From Pseudomonas psychrophila HA-4 (GTDB lineage Bacteria; Pseudomonadota; Gammaproteobacteria; Pseudomonadales; Pseudomonadaceae): DNA of 64,000 bases. The stretch spans positions 1-64,000 of the forward strand of contig NZ_ALJC01000117.1 in the NCBI RefSeq assembly GCF_000282975.1. The letters are read 5' to 3'. The translations under genes and the position numbers were made by a program. Of this stretch, positions 35,018 through 43,549 are shown piece after piece (the stretch's first letter is position 1; the number at the start of each line of letters is the position of its first letter). The notes under the pieces were generated by a model. It saw only the letters and a program-made list of their open reading frames with translations, was not told the DNA's origin and did not search any database.

Positions 35018-36424
35018 TTATACCGAGCGATTGCCGCTGGCTGGCACAAAGCTCACCCGCACTTTCAACCCGCCCTGCGCGCCATCATGCAGGCTGATGT
35101 GCGCCAGGTGCGCGCGGCAGATCTCGCCGACGATCGCCAACCCCAGCCCCGAGCCCGCCACCTGCTGGTTGCGCCGATAAAAACGCTCAAAGACTCGCTC
35201 GCGGTCTTCATGCGGAATACCCGGCCCATCGTCTTCAACTTCCAGCACCGCCGCAGAGGTCACTCGCAAAATGACATTACCGCCCACCGGGGTGTGCGCC
35301 AAAGCGTTGTCCACCAGGTTGCTCAACAACTCATTGAGCAAGGTCGGTTCTCCTCGCAGCCATACCGGATGATCAGCCTCCAGCGCTAACGCGACCCCTC
35401 GATAATGCGCCAATGGCGCCATGGCCATACCCAGGTCTCGCGCCAGTTGGCTGAGGTCGAGCAATTGCGCAGCGCCTTCAGCAATGGCCCGAGCACCGTT
35501 TTCAATACGCGCCAGTGACAGTAGCTGGTTGGCCAAATGTGTCAGCCGATCAGTGTCCTGCCCCGCGTGCTCAAGTGTCTGACGCAAGGTCTGCGGGTTG
35601 TCTGAACGCAAACCTAACTCAAGCCGGGCCTTGAGCACCGCCAGCGGGGTTCGCAGTTCATGGGCCGCATCAGCGATAAACTGCGCCTGACGCTCAAACT
35701 GTCCGCGCAAGCGCTCGGTAAAGTGATTAAGCGCCTGTACCAGTGGCCTCAATTCATGCTGTACCGACACCAGCGGCAACGGCCGTAAATCGTCCGACTC
35801 CCGCTCCTCTACCGCATTGCGCAAACGCTCCAAGGGACGCAGCGCCGCACTGACGGCAAACCATACGACCAGCAATGCGCCCAGCCCGAGCATGCCCAAA
35901 CGCAGCAAGGTGTCGGCCATCAAACTGCGCGCCATGACCACACGTGCTTCATCGGTTTCTGCCACGCGAATTTCAGCCATGCCATTCATATTCGGCTCGC
36001 TCACGGCTTTGAGCAGACTTACCACGCGCACGTTCTGACCCAAGTATTCACCGTTGTAAAAGCGCGCCAACGCGGGGTAATCATCGGTACGCGGGGTGCC
36101 GGGAGGCGGTGCAGGCAAGTGTTCATAACCGGAAATTAACCGCTGATGAATATCGTTGACCTGATAGTAGATGCGACCGGCACTGTCGTAGGCGAAGGTA
36201 TCGAGTGCAACGTAAGGTACGTCAGCACTGAGACTGCCATCACGTTGCGACAACCCTGCTGCGATGGTGCGGGCAGAGGCCAGTAAGGTTCGATCATAGG
36301 CGGTGTCTGCCGCCTCGCGACCATTGAAATAAGCGCTTAAACCACTGGCCAGCATCAGCACCACTAGCAACAGCGTCAGGTTCCACAGCAGCCCCCAGCG
36401 TAAGCTGTCGACCTTAAACATCAC
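35018..36424 (-). CDS. tctE: Sensor histidine kinase TctE
   Basis: Membrane-bound sensor of 468 aa, partner of TctD, expected to respond to tricarboxylates. Membrane segments lie at about 10-30 and 170-192, enclosing a periplasmic 2CSK-type sensing domain. The H-box is FIADAAHELRTPLAVLKARLE. The N-box (ELLSNLVDNALAHTP) and the G-boxes (VEDDGPGIP and GSGLGLAIVGEI) are intact. Its start overlaps the tctD end by 11 bases. Location beside tctCBA supports the assignment. Confidence 0.92.
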   Translation of the reverse strand: MMFKVDSLRWGLLWNLTLLLVVLMLASGLSAYFNGREAADTAYDRTLLASARTIAAGLSQRDGSLSADVPYVALDTFAYDSAGRIYYQVNDIHQRLISGYEHLPAPPPGTPRTDDYPALARFYNGEYLGQNVRVVSLLKAVSEPNMNGMAEIRVAETDEARVVMARSLMADTLLRLGMLGLGALLVVWFAVSAALRPLERLRNAVEERESDDLRPLPLVSVQHELRPLVQALNHFTERLRGQFERQAQFIADAAHELRTPLAVLKARLELGLRSDNPQTLRQTLEHAGQDTDRLTHLANQLLSLARIENGARAIAEGAAQLLDLSQLARDLGMAMAPLAHYRGVALALEADHPVWLRGEPTLLNELLSNLVDNALAHTPVGGNVILRVTSAAVLEVEDDGPGIPHEDRERVFERFYRRNQQVAGSGLGLAIVGEICRAHLAHISLHDGAQGGLKVRVSFVPASGNRSV

Positions 36425-37085
36425 GGCTTTCCAGCAAGTAGCCCAACCCCCGAAAAGTCACAATCGCAACCGCCTGGCCATCCAGTTTTTTACGCAAGCG
36501 GTGCACGTAAATCTCAATGGCGTCAGCGCTCGCTTCCTCGTCAAGGCCAAACACTTGCGCCGCCAGTTGCTCCTTGCTCATGACCCGTCCAGGTCTTGCA
36601 ATTAACGCTTCCAGCACCGCCTGTTCACGCGAGGTCAGGGTCAGCAATTCGTCTCCCAAAGAGAAACGTCGGGTTTCGAGGTCATAGACCAGCGCGCCGC
36701 AACGCTGCTGCCGCTCACCGCCTAATACGCTGCGGCGCAATAAGGCTTTGACCCGAGCTTCGAGTTCAGTCAGCTCAAACGGCTTGGCTAGGTAATCATC
36801 AGCCCCAAGGTTGAGCCCGTGAACCCGGTCCTTGACGTCACTGCGCGCCGTCAGCATCAACACCGGCGTGGTTTTGCCACGGCTGCGTAAACGTGCCAGC
36901 ACCTCAAAACCATCCATGCGCGGCAGGCCGACATCCAGAATGGCCACCGCATACTCTTCACTGCTCAACGCCAGGTCAGCGGTCACGCCATCGTGCAGGA
37001 CATCCACGGTCAAACCCGTGCTTTTAAGGGCTTGAGCAACGCTCTCGGCCAATTGCAACTGATCCTCGACCAAAAGAACACGCAT
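36414..37085 (-). CDS. tctD: Response regulator TctD
   Basis: OmpR/PhoB-type regulator of 223 aa that activates tricarboxylate transport genes. The receiver domain has VEDQ at the N terminus, the phosphoacceptor Asp in VAILDVGLPRMDGFEVL, and Lys in LAKPFE. The C-terminal winged helix includes LTSREQAVLEALIARPGRVMSKEQL. The ATG at 37085 begins MRVLLVEDQ; a reading from 37118 adds 11 unrelated residues. It is divergent from tctC. Confidence 0.93.
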   Translation of the reverse strand: MRVLLVEDQLQLAESVAQALKSTGLTVDVLHDGVTADLALSSEEYAVAILDVGLPRMDGFEVLARLRSRGKTTPVLMLTARSDVKDRVHGLNLGADDYLAKPFELTELEARVKALLRRSVLGGERQQRCGALVYDLETRRFSLGDELLTLTSREQAVLEALIARPGRVMSKEQLAAQVFGLDEEASADAIEIYVHRLRKKLDGQAVAIVTFRGLGYLLESRDV

Positions 37086-37530
37086 CGGGTTCACCTCATT
37101 ATTTTTGTACGGACTCAAGTCCTTCTGGGGCGGAGTTTACAGCGGTAAATGCACTGTGGAGCCCAAAAAACACTGAAAGAAAACTGAAAGGTTGGCGAAA
37201 GGTTGACCGATTAGGATCATGCAACAGGCAGTTACATCTGCCGCGCTTTTGATTCATAGCGCTGCGCAAAACACCTCGATGTGTTTTCGCTAATAAGAAC
37301 AATAATGGAGCACACCCCATGCTGAAGCCTCAGCGCAAAAATGCTTGCCTCACCACGTCCTCTGTTTCGCGCTCACCTGCGCCAGGTCTGCGAACGGCAT
37401 TCTGCTGCCCCTCACTTTATCCGTGACACCCACGATGCACGGCATTTGCCCTGCGTAAACGTTGGCGATGGCAACGGCTTATAGCGACACAATTCTGCTC
37501 GCTAAAAACAATAACTCCTGTGGAGACACC
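37086..37530 (+). other. tctD/tctC intergenic region with Crc/Hfq-type A-rich sites
   Basis: The octamer AACAATAA occurs twice, at 37298-37305 and 37507-37514, each 13-17 bases before an ATG (37319 and 37531). It matches the AAnAAnAA target of Hfq/Crc catabolite repression in Pseudomonas. The region also contains the possible porin remnant listed separately and the divergent promoters, which I cannot place exactly. Confidence 0.6.
37319..37488 (+). pseudogene. Possible remnant of an OprD-family porin gene (opdH-like)
   Basis: A ribosome-binding site (ATGGAG) and ATG at 37319 open a 35-codon frame, MLKPQRKNACLTTSSV..., which stops at 37426. In the next frame a stretch reads SAAPHFIRDTHDARHLPC. 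This resembles the cleavage site and first mature residues of OprD-type porins (AAGFIEDS-like), and stops by 37488. P. aeruginosa has opdH exactly here, between tctD and tctC. I infer a deleted and frameshifted porin gene; the match is short, so this stays tentative. Confidence 0.35.
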
Positions 37531-38508
37531 ATGAACTTCTCACTGCGCAATCTTGCTCTCACGGCTGGCTGCATGCTGGTTGCTGGTCAACTAATGGCTG
37601 AACCGAAACGCCCGGAATGCATCGCCCCGGCCTCCCCTGGCGGTGGTTTTGACCTGACCTGCAAACTGGCGCAAAGCGCTCTGGTGAACGAAAAACTGCT
37701 CAGTAAGCCTATGCGCGTGACCTACATGCCAGGGGGGGTGGGCGCAGTGGCGTATAACGCAGTCGTCGCCCAGCGCCCGGCAGATGCCGGCACGCTAGTG
37801 GCGTGGTCCAGCGGCTCGCTGCTGAACCTGGCCCAAGGCAAGTTCGGGCGTTTCGATGAAAGCGCTGTTCGCTGGCTCGCAGCCGTAGGCACAAGCTACG
37901 GCGCTATCGCCGTTAAAAGTGACTCGCCCTACAAGAACCTCGACGACCTGGTTCAAGCGCTGAAAAAAGACCCGAGCAAAGTGGTCATCGGCTCTGGCGG
38001 CACGGTCGGCAGCCAGGACTGGATGCAAACTGCCTTGATCGCCAAGGCTGCCGGTATCAACCCACGTGACTTGCGTTACGTGGCCCTGGAAGGCGGCGGC
38101 GAAATTGCCACGGCCCTGCTTGGCGGGCACATCCAGGTGGGCAGCACCGACATTTCCGACTCCATGCCGCACATCCAGAGTGGCGACATGCGCCTGTTGG
38201 CGGTGTTTGCCAATGAGCGCCTCGACGAGCCGGAAATGAAAGACATCCCCACCGCCAAAGAACAGGGCTACGACATTGTCTGGCCTGTTGTGCGGGGTTT
38301 CTACCTAGGTCCAAAAGTCAGCGATGCCGACTACGCGTGGTGGAAGGATGCTTTCGACAAACTGCTGGTTTCCGAAGAGTTCGCTACCTTGCGTAATCAG
38401 CGCGAACTGTTCCCGTTCTCCATGACCGGGCCGGAACTGGACACTTACGTGAAAAAACAGGTCGCCGACTACAAAATCCTCGCCCATGAATTTGGCCTCA
38501 TCCAGTAA
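37531..38508 (+). CDS. tctC: Tricarboxylate-binding periplasmic protein TctC
   Basis: Periplasmic solute receptor of 325 aa for the tripartite tricarboxylate transporter, binding citrate-like substrates. The signal peptide is MNFSLRNLALTAGCMLVAGQLMA. Family blocks IAPASPGGGFDLTCKLAQSAL and MPGGVGAVAYN form the ligand loop, and GSGGTVGSQDW lies further on. The ATG at 37531 follows TGTGGAG; the longer frame from 37462 has no signal peptide. It is followed by tctB and tctA. Confidence 0.93.
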   Translation: MNFSLRNLALTAGCMLVAGQLMAEPKRPECIAPASPGGGFDLTCKLAQSALVNEKLLSKPMRVTYMPGGVGAVAYNAVVAQRPADAGTLVAWSSGSLLNLAQGKFGRFDESAVRWLAAVGTSYGAIAVKSDSPYKNLDDLVQALKKDPSKVVIGSGGTVGSQDWMQTALIAKAAGINPRDLRYVALEGGGEIATALLGGHIQVGSTDISDSMPHIQSGDMRLLAVFANERLDEPEMKDIPTAKEQGYDIVWPVVRGFYLGPKVSDADYAWWKDAFDKLLVSEEFATLRNQRELFPFSMTGPELDTYVKKQVADYKILAHEFGLIQ

Positions 38509-38563
38509 CCGCCGCTGATCACAGGCTGTGCCCCTGAACATGGGTACAGCCTTGGAGTGAACC

Positions 38564-39022
38564 ATGCTCTTACAACGTATTTTTGCCTCGGCGTTGCTCA
38601 TCGTCTGCGCCGGTCTGGCGGCGATGGCTTGGCCCTATCAGGCTTCGTTTTCCTACGAACCGGTCGGACCTCGCGCCTTCCCGCTGTTGATGCTCGGCCT
38701 GATGGGCCTGGGGTTGATCTACATGATTTTTCGCCCCACGCCGGTGGTGCACAGCGAAGACGACCCGCAACTGGATCGCGAAACCCTAATCAAAATTGGC
38801 CTCTGCACGGTGCTGCTGCTGATCTTTGCTGGCACATTCGAAACACTCGGTTTCATCCTCAGCGCCATATTGATTGGCATCCCGATGGCTCGCCTGTATG
38901 GCGGCCGCTGGTTGCCCAGCATTGTGATCATCAGCCTGATGAGCGTCGGCCTTTACCTGTTGTTTGATAAAGCCATGGACGTTCCGCTGCCACTTGGCCT
39001 GCTCGACGTTCTGGAGAACTGA
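38564..39022 (+). CDS. tctB: Tripartite tricarboxylate transporter small membrane subunit TctB
   Basis: Membrane protein of 152 aa with four predicted membrane helices (about 5-22, 40-56, 80-110 and 118-140). The N-terminal segment YEPVGPRAFPLLMLGLMGL is typical of TctB. It works with TctA in sodium-driven citrate uptake. It lies 55 bases after tctC and one base before tctA. Confidence 0.9.
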   Translation: MLLQRIFASALLIVCAGLAAMAWPYQASFSYEPVGPRAFPLLMLGLMGLGLIYMIFRPTPVVHSEDDPQLDRETLIKIGLCTVLLLIFAGTFETLGFILSAILIGIPMARLYGGRWLPSIVIISLMSVGLYLLFDKAMDVPLPLGLLDVLEN

Positions 39023-39023
39023 T

Positions 39024-40550
39024 ATGGATACTTTTAGCTACTTGGGCCAGGGCTTCGGTGTTGCGCTCAGCCCTTACAACCTCGTCACCGCACTGTGCGG
39101 CACATTGATCGGTACGGTAGTGGGGCTGTTGCCCGGGCTTGGACCGATCAACGGCGTTGCACTGCTTATCCCCATTGCCTTCGCTCTTGGGTTGCCACCC
39201 GAGTCGGCGCTGATTTTGCTGGCGGCGGTGTACCTGGGCTGTGAATACGGCGGTCGTATCAGCTCTATTTTGCTGAACATTCCGGGCGAAGCATCGACTG
39301 TCATGACCACCCTCGACGGCTACCCTATGGCCCGCAAAGGCTTGGCTGGCGTTGCATTGTCTTTGTCGGCTTGGAGTTCTTTCATCGGGGCCTTTATTGC
39401 CACGTGCGGCATGGTGCTGTTCGCGCCGCTGCTGGCCAAATGGGCCATTGCCTTTGGTCCGGCAGAATATTTCGTGCTGATGGTATTCGCGATTGTCTGC
39501 CTCGGCGGCATGGCAGGCGACCGGCCCCTCAAGACTTTTATCGCTGCGCTAATTGGCCTGTTTCTGTCGTGCGTCGGGATTGATGCCAACAGCGGGGTCT
39601 ACCGTTTCACCGGGGATAACATCCACCTGACTGACGGCATCCAATTCGTCGTACTGGTACTCGGGCTGTTTTCCATCAGTGAGATTCTGTTGTTGCTGGA
39701 AAAAACCCATCGCGGGCAAGAAGCGGTGAAAGCCACCGGGCGCATGATGTTCAACTTTAAAGAAGCGTCGGCCGTGTTCGTGGTGAATATCCGCTGCGGC
39801 TTACTGGGCTTCGTCATGGGCGTGCTGCCGGGTGCCGGCGCAACCTTGGCCAGTGCGGTAGCGTACATGACAGAGAAACGCTTGGCGGGTGCTTCTGGCA
39901 CGTTCGGTCAAGGTGACTCGCGAGGACTTGCTGCGCCTGAAACTGCCATTGGTGCTTCAGCCTGCGGCGCACTGGTGCCCATGCTGACACTCGGTGTTCC
40001 AGGTTCTGGCACCACGGCGGTAATGATTGGCGCATTGTCGCTGTACAACATCACCCCTGGCCCACTGTTGTTTCAACAACAGCCGGACATTGTCTGGGGC
40101 CTGATTGCTTCGTTGTTTATCGCCAATATCATGCTGGTGATCCTCAACATCCCGATGATTCGTATCTTCACCCGAATTCTCGCGGTGCCAAACTGGGCGC
40201 TGGTGCCGGTGATTGCGATCATTACCGCCATCGGTGTGTATGCGGTCCACGCGACGACATTCGACCTGTTCCTGATGATCGCTATCGGCATCTTCGGTTA
40301 CATCCTGCGCAAGCTCGATTTCCCGCTTTCGCCAGTCCTTCTGGGGTTCATCCTTGGCGGCCTGATGGAGCAGAACCTGCGTCGAGCGCTGTCTATTTCC
40401 AATGGTGCGTTGGATATCCTGTGGTCCAGCCCAATCACGATGGGTGTGTGGGTACTGGTCTCAATCATGCTGCTGTTGCCTATTCTGCGAATCTGGCGCA
40501 AACGCAGTGCCAAGCGCCGCGCTATAGCTAATGCCAATGCCAATGCCTGA
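39024..40550 (+). CDS. tctA: Tripartite tricarboxylate transporter large membrane subunit TctA
   Basis: Inner-membrane permease of 508 aa with about 12 helices. Family motifs VGLLPGLGPINGVALLIPIAF and YLGCEYGGRISSILLNIPGEAST are near the N terminus, and the internal repeat VMGVLPGAGATLASAVAYMTEK occurs in the middle. The ATG at 39024 is directly after the tctB stop; a longer frame would overlap tctB. The C-terminal tail ends in Asn-Ala repeats encoded by a GCCAAT repeat that also supplies the start of the next gene. Confidence 0.94.
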   Translation: MDTFSYLGQGFGVALSPYNLVTALCGTLIGTVVGLLPGLGPINGVALLIPIAFALGLPPESALILLAAVYLGCEYGGRISSILLNIPGEASTVMTTLDGYPMARKGLAGVALSLSAWSSFIGAFIATCGMVLFAPLLAKWAIAFGPAEYFVLMVFAIVCLGGMAGDRPLKTFIAALIGLFLSCVGIDANSGVYRFTGDNIHLTDGIQFVVLVLGLFSISEILLLLEKTHRGQEAVKATGRMMFNFKEASAVFVVNIRCGLLGFVMGVLPGAGATLASAVAYMTEKRLAGASGTFGQGDSRGLAAPETAIGASACGALVPMLTLGVPGSGTTAVMIGALSLYNITPGPLLFQQQPDIVWGLIASLFIANIMLVILNIPMIRIFTRILAVPNWALVPVIAIITAIGVYAVHATTFDLFLMIAIGIFGYILRKLDFPLSPVLLGFILGGLMEQNLRRALSISNGALDILWSSPITMGVWVLVSIMLLLPILRIWRKRSAKRRAIANANANA

Positions 40551-41577
40551 ATCCGGCTTTAAGAGTTGGTGGGCTACCCCGCTGGTCGGTCTGGCTGGCG
40601 GGTACCTCGCCAGCCTTATCGGCTGGCCATTACCCTGGATGGTCGGCTCTTTGCTCGCGATCATCCTGGTGCGCTGTTTGACCCCTTGGCAATTGACTGA
40701 GATACCCGGCGGACGCAAATGCGGGCAATGGGTGGTGGGCATCGGAATCGGCCTGCACTTTACGCCGGTGGTGATGCAGCAAGTGCTTGCACACTTCGGA
40801 CTGATTTTTGTTGGCGCGCTGCTAACCAGCCTGTCGAGCGTTATCGGGGTATGGTTGATGCGCCGCAGCGGAGAAGACCGCGCCACTGCGTTTTTTTCCA
40901 GCATGCCCGGCGGCTCGGGTGAAATGGTGAACCTCGGCGCACGCAATGGCGCCGTTTTAAGCCGTGTTGCTGGCGGTCAAAGCCTCAGGGTGCTGGCCGT
41001 TGTGTTGTGTGTGCCAGCCACCTTCAAGTACGTGCTGGGCGAAGGCGCACCAGCTTTGCAACCCAGCACAATCGACTACTACTGGTTAGCCGTGTTGTTT
41101 CCAGCCGGCGCCCTGCTGGCCTGGACATGGCAGCGGTTGCGTCAACCCAATCCCTGGTTATTTGGGCCACTGCTGATCAGTGCCACCGTCAGTATCGCGT
41201 GGAACTTGCACCTCGGCCTGCCTGACGGCAGCAGCCAAATGGGCCAATGGTTGATAGGCAGCGGGCTGGGCTGTCACTTCAATCGCGCATTTTTCCGTCG
41301 CGCCCCATCGTTCATCGGACGAACCTTGCTGGGTACTGCATTGACGATGCTGATCGCCAGCCTGTGCGCGTTCGGCTTAAGCGCCCTGACCCATCTCGAT
41401 CTGCGTTCCATCACTCTGGGCATGATGCCCGGCGGCATTGCAGAAATGAGCCTCACCGCACAAACACTGCAACTATCAGTGCCACTGGTGACAGCGCTGC
41501 AAGTCATGCGCTTGCTCTTTGTACTGTTTTTGGCAGAGCCCCTCTTTCGATACTGGGCACGCGTTACTCCCCGTTAG
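40531..41577 (+). CDS. AbrB family membrane protein
   Basis: Integral membrane protein of 348 aa, about ten helices arranged as two similar halves. Conserved segments are SLIGWPLPWMVGSLLA, FFSSMPGGSGEMVNLGARNGA and LGMMPGGIAEMSLTAQTL, the paired PGG motifs of the AbrB (PF05145) family. These are often misnamed ammonia monooxygenase; their substrate is unknown. The start lies within tctA, with ATGs at 40531, 40537 and 40543. Overlap suggests it belongs to the tct operon. Confidence 0.85.
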   Translation: MPMPMPESGFKSWWATPLVGLAGGYLASLIGWPLPWMVGSLLAIILVRCLTPWQLTEIPGGRKCGQWVVGIGIGLHFTPVVMQQVLAHFGLIFVGALLTSLSSVIGVWLMRRSGEDRATAFFSSMPGGSGEMVNLGARNGAVLSRVAGGQSLRVLAVVLCVPATFKYVLGEGAPALQPSTIDYYWLAVLFPAGALLAWTWQRLRQPNPWLFGPLLISATVSIAWNLHLGLPDGSSQMGQWLIGSGLGCHFNRAFFRRAPSFIGRTLLGTALTMLIASLCAFGLSALTHLDLRSITLGMMPGGIAEMSLTAQTLQLSVPLVTALQVMRLLFVLFLAEPLFRYWARVTPR

Positions 41578-41598
41578 CGCACACACCTCACCTGTCTA

Positions 41599-41703
41599 TG
41601 TAGGAATATTCCCCGTACTGTAATCGGCATTCCTACAAACTTGCTTCGTTGTTCAGCGGTTATCAGAACGATTATTTTTAGTGCTTCAAGAATAATCATT
41701 CTG
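41599..41703. promoter_or_regulatory. Two inverted repeats upstream of the LuxR-type gene
   Basis: The first pair is TGTAGGAAT (41599-41607) and ATTCCTACA (41629-41637), perfect. The second is CAGAACGATTATT (41664-41676) and AATAATCATTCTG (41691-41703), 12 of 13 matching. The second pair ends 32 bases before the ATG of the LuxR-type gene and could be an operator for it. The first may instead be the terminator region of the tct operon. Confidence 0.55.
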
Positions 41704-41734
41704 TCCAGCACAACACTAAAAGCAAGGGCCGCCT

Positions 41735-42004
41735 ATGAAAAACACCTCTCCTGCCGAAGTCTCACTTTCGGCTCAAAACCTGCACTCTCCACCACAGTTT
41801 ATGCCGGCTCTGACCCCGAAAGAACAGGAGGTACTCGGGTGGTGCGCTCGAGGAAAGACCAGCGCTGAGGTTGCGATCATTCTGAACAGATCAGAGACAA
41901 CGATCAATTTTCACATCGCGAACTTGCGGCTTAAATTTGGCGTTACATCGCGTCATGCCGCCGTCCTCAAAGCTATAAAACTCGGCATGCCTTTATTACC
42001 TTAA
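41735..42004 (+). CDS. Stand-alone LuxR-type HTH protein
   Basis: Small DNA-binding protein of 89 aa consisting of a single GerE/LuxR HTH domain. The domain is LTPKEQEVLGWCARGKTSAEVAIILNRSETTINFHIANLRLKFGVTSR at about residues 26-75, with the recognition helix intact. No receiver or autoinducer domain is present. Such proteins occur in Pseudomonas beside phage-like or quorum-sensing genes, but its targets are unknown. It lies 158 bases after the AbrB-type gene, next to palindromic sequence, at the left edge of a phage-like group. Confidence 0.85.
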   Translation: MKNTSPAEVSLSAQNLHSPPQFMPALTPKEQEVLGWCARGKTSAEVAIILNRSETTINFHIANLRLKFGVTSRHAAVLKAIKLGMPLLP

Positions 42005-42038
42005 ATGGCACTAAGCGAGCTTGCCCAGGAATATAACC

Positions 42039-42449
42039 ATGAACTCTTCCATCGCCTACACCTCAACTTCCCATTGCCCCACCGACGATACATTTTGGCC
42101 ACCCGTCAACTTGCGACAGCTAAGGGCCGCATTGTCATTAAATTCAACCATCAGTGAAACTCGACTTAAAATAGCGGCACTGGGCGCTACGTTAAAAGTA
42201 AACACGATGCTCGCGGCATGGCGTTTTAACTTGCGACAACAGGGCTATGTTCATCTCGAACACGTGCCAGCCCCAAGCATTGATGATTGCTCAATATTAG
42301 TGGCGTACTACATCAACGCCATTGAAACAACCACCGCCCTTGAGCTTTCCCAACACCTAAAAATCTCAGCGTGCGGACGGGCGTGCCACCTTGACGAACT
42401 ATGCGCCAATGGCCTATTCACGAGTGAGAACAGGCATCATGACGAATGA
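42039..42449 (+). CDS. Hypothetical protein upstream of a holin-like gene
   Basis: I do not recognise this 136-aa protein. It has no signal peptide or obvious membrane helix; the middle (LRQLRAALSLNSTISETRLKIAALG) looks helical, and several Cys and His residues cluster near the C terminus (ACGRACHLDELCANG). The start ATG at 42039 follows AGGAATATAACC. The stop overlaps the holin-like start by 11 bases, so the two genes are probably coupled. A regulatory role in the phage-like group is possible but not shown. Confidence 0.55.
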   Translation: MNSSIAYTSTSHCPTDDTFWPPVNLRQLRAALSLNSTISETRLKIAALGATLKVNTMLAAWRFNLRQQGYVHLEHVPAPSIDDCSILVAYYINAIETTTALELSQHLKISACGRACHLDELCANGLFTSENRHHDE

Positions 42450-42789
42450 ACTCTTTAGTTTTGCTAATTATTGGTACCTCAACATCGGGTTGCCCATCAT
42501 CGCGATGATTGATCGTGATGCGCTCTTTGGGGCGTCTCTGGGGGCTTGGGTTGTGACCAGCGCGCGCAGGTCTCTCAAGGGCTGGCAACATCTGGGGTCG
42601 TTTCTCCTGAGCGCCTGCGTCGGGTATCTGTTCACCCCGGTTGCTTTGCCACATCTGACAGGCTTGTCGGTCGGCGTCACTGCTTTTATCTGTGCGCTCG
42701 TGGTTATCCCTATCAGTATTAAACTTATGATTTGGGTGAACACCACTGACATTGTCGATGTGATACGACGATTTAAAGGCCCTAAATAA
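42439..42789 (+). CDS. Putative phage holin
   Basis: Small membrane protein of 116 aa with three hydrophobic segments, at about residues 14-38 (LPIIAMIDRDALFGASLGAWV), 50-68 and 74-98 (GVTAFICALVVIPISIKLMIW), and a charged C terminus. Size and topology match the putative holins of P. fluorescens prophage-type clusters. The preferred start at 42439 (MTNELFSFANYW) overlaps the upstream gene. No endolysin is next to it, so lytic function cannot be assumed. Confidence 0.65.
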   Translation: MTNELFSFANYWYLNIGLPIIAMIDRDALFGASLGAWVVTSARRSLKGWQHLGSFLLSACVGYLFTPVALPHLTGLSVGVTAFICALVVIPISIKLMIWVNTTDIVDVIRRFKGPK

Positions 42790-42790
42790 A

Positions 42791-43210
42791 CTACACACGG
42801 GGCATGACAATTTCAAGACACGCTGATAACTCTTTCACTTTTTCATTTAGCCGCTGAAGCTGCTGTTTCTCTTCAATCACTTTATAAACAGCGCGTTGAT
42901 CTGAACGATTTAACACGCGAAACATCAACACTAGTTTTTCTTCATACTCAGTCAACCTGCCAATTGATTCAACCAACGGTTGTGGCACCTGTAATAACAT
43001 CGGGCCTTGGCCACCAAACAACCAATCAAGAGAGACCCCACGAGCCTGCGCTACTTCCATACATATGGAATAAGGAATGCGGCCCCGGCCCTTCCAGCTA
43101 CTGAGCGTTTGCGGGCTGACACCCAGCACCTCAGAAAGTCCCGAGTCCGTTTTCACGTGGGTTATTTTTTTCAACCGCCCGAGTATTTCAATTGATTTAT
43201 TGCTACTCAC
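42791..43210 (-). CDS. Short CI-type phage repressor
   Basis: DNA-binding protein of 139 aa. The N-terminal HTH of the phage CI type is seen in LGRLKKITHVKTDSGLSEVLGVSPQTLSSWKGRGRIPYSICMEVAQARGVSLDWL. The rest is a coiled, helical tail (EEKQQLQRLNEKVKEL). The S24 peptidase domain of SOS-cleavable repressors is absent, so RecA-induced self-cleavage is not expected. It starts with GTG at 43210 and runs convergent to the holin-like gene, and divergent from the Ogr-like gene across a region with paired operators. Confidence 0.82.
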   Translation of the reverse strand: MSSNKSIEILGRLKKITHVKTDSGLSEVLGVSPQTLSSWKGRGRIPYSICMEVAQARGVSLDWLFGGQGPMLLQVPQPLVESIGRLTEYEEKLVLMFRVLNRSDQRAVYKVIEEKQQLQRLNEKVKELSACLEIVMPRV

Positions 43211-43549
43211 TTTGAATTATTCCAATTTGACTTTGTTGTGTTTTTTGGCAGAATTTACGCATTTTGAGTAATTTAAAGTCCTAGACATGTAACAAATATC
43301 ATCCGAACCAAATAATATAGAAACAACAGACTAGGAAAAAACAAACACTTCCAAACAACACATCAAAAAGATTACTCAAAAGGAGTCAAAAGTCTTACAA
43401 GTACGGTTAAAAAATCTTACTCCCTATCAAAAGAACTGACATCTCCGCCTATAGGCTGTCAGCTCGCACTGATCAATGGATTGGTCTTTTTTTGAAATTA
43501 ACGTGCTCATTTAATCGAGCACAAAACAATAGTTCAACTGGAGTCAGTC
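43211..43549. promoter_or_regulatory. Divergent repressor/Ogr-like control region
   Basis: The 11-mer TTTTGAGTAAT (43262-43272) recurs as its exact reverse complement ATTACTCAAAA (43371-43381). A third palindromic element has CTGACA/TGTCAG arms (43436-43441/43457-43462) around GCCTATAGGC. This gene-free, AT-rich stretch between divergent genes is laid out like a phage operator region. The 11-mers are the best candidates for the repressor's binding sites. Confidence 0.6.

Noticed and set aside
37319..37426. A genuine 35-residue leader peptide before tctC
   Set aside because: It ends about 100 bases before tctC, and the following out-of-frame porin-like residues favour a decayed gene. It is reported as a possible remnant instead.
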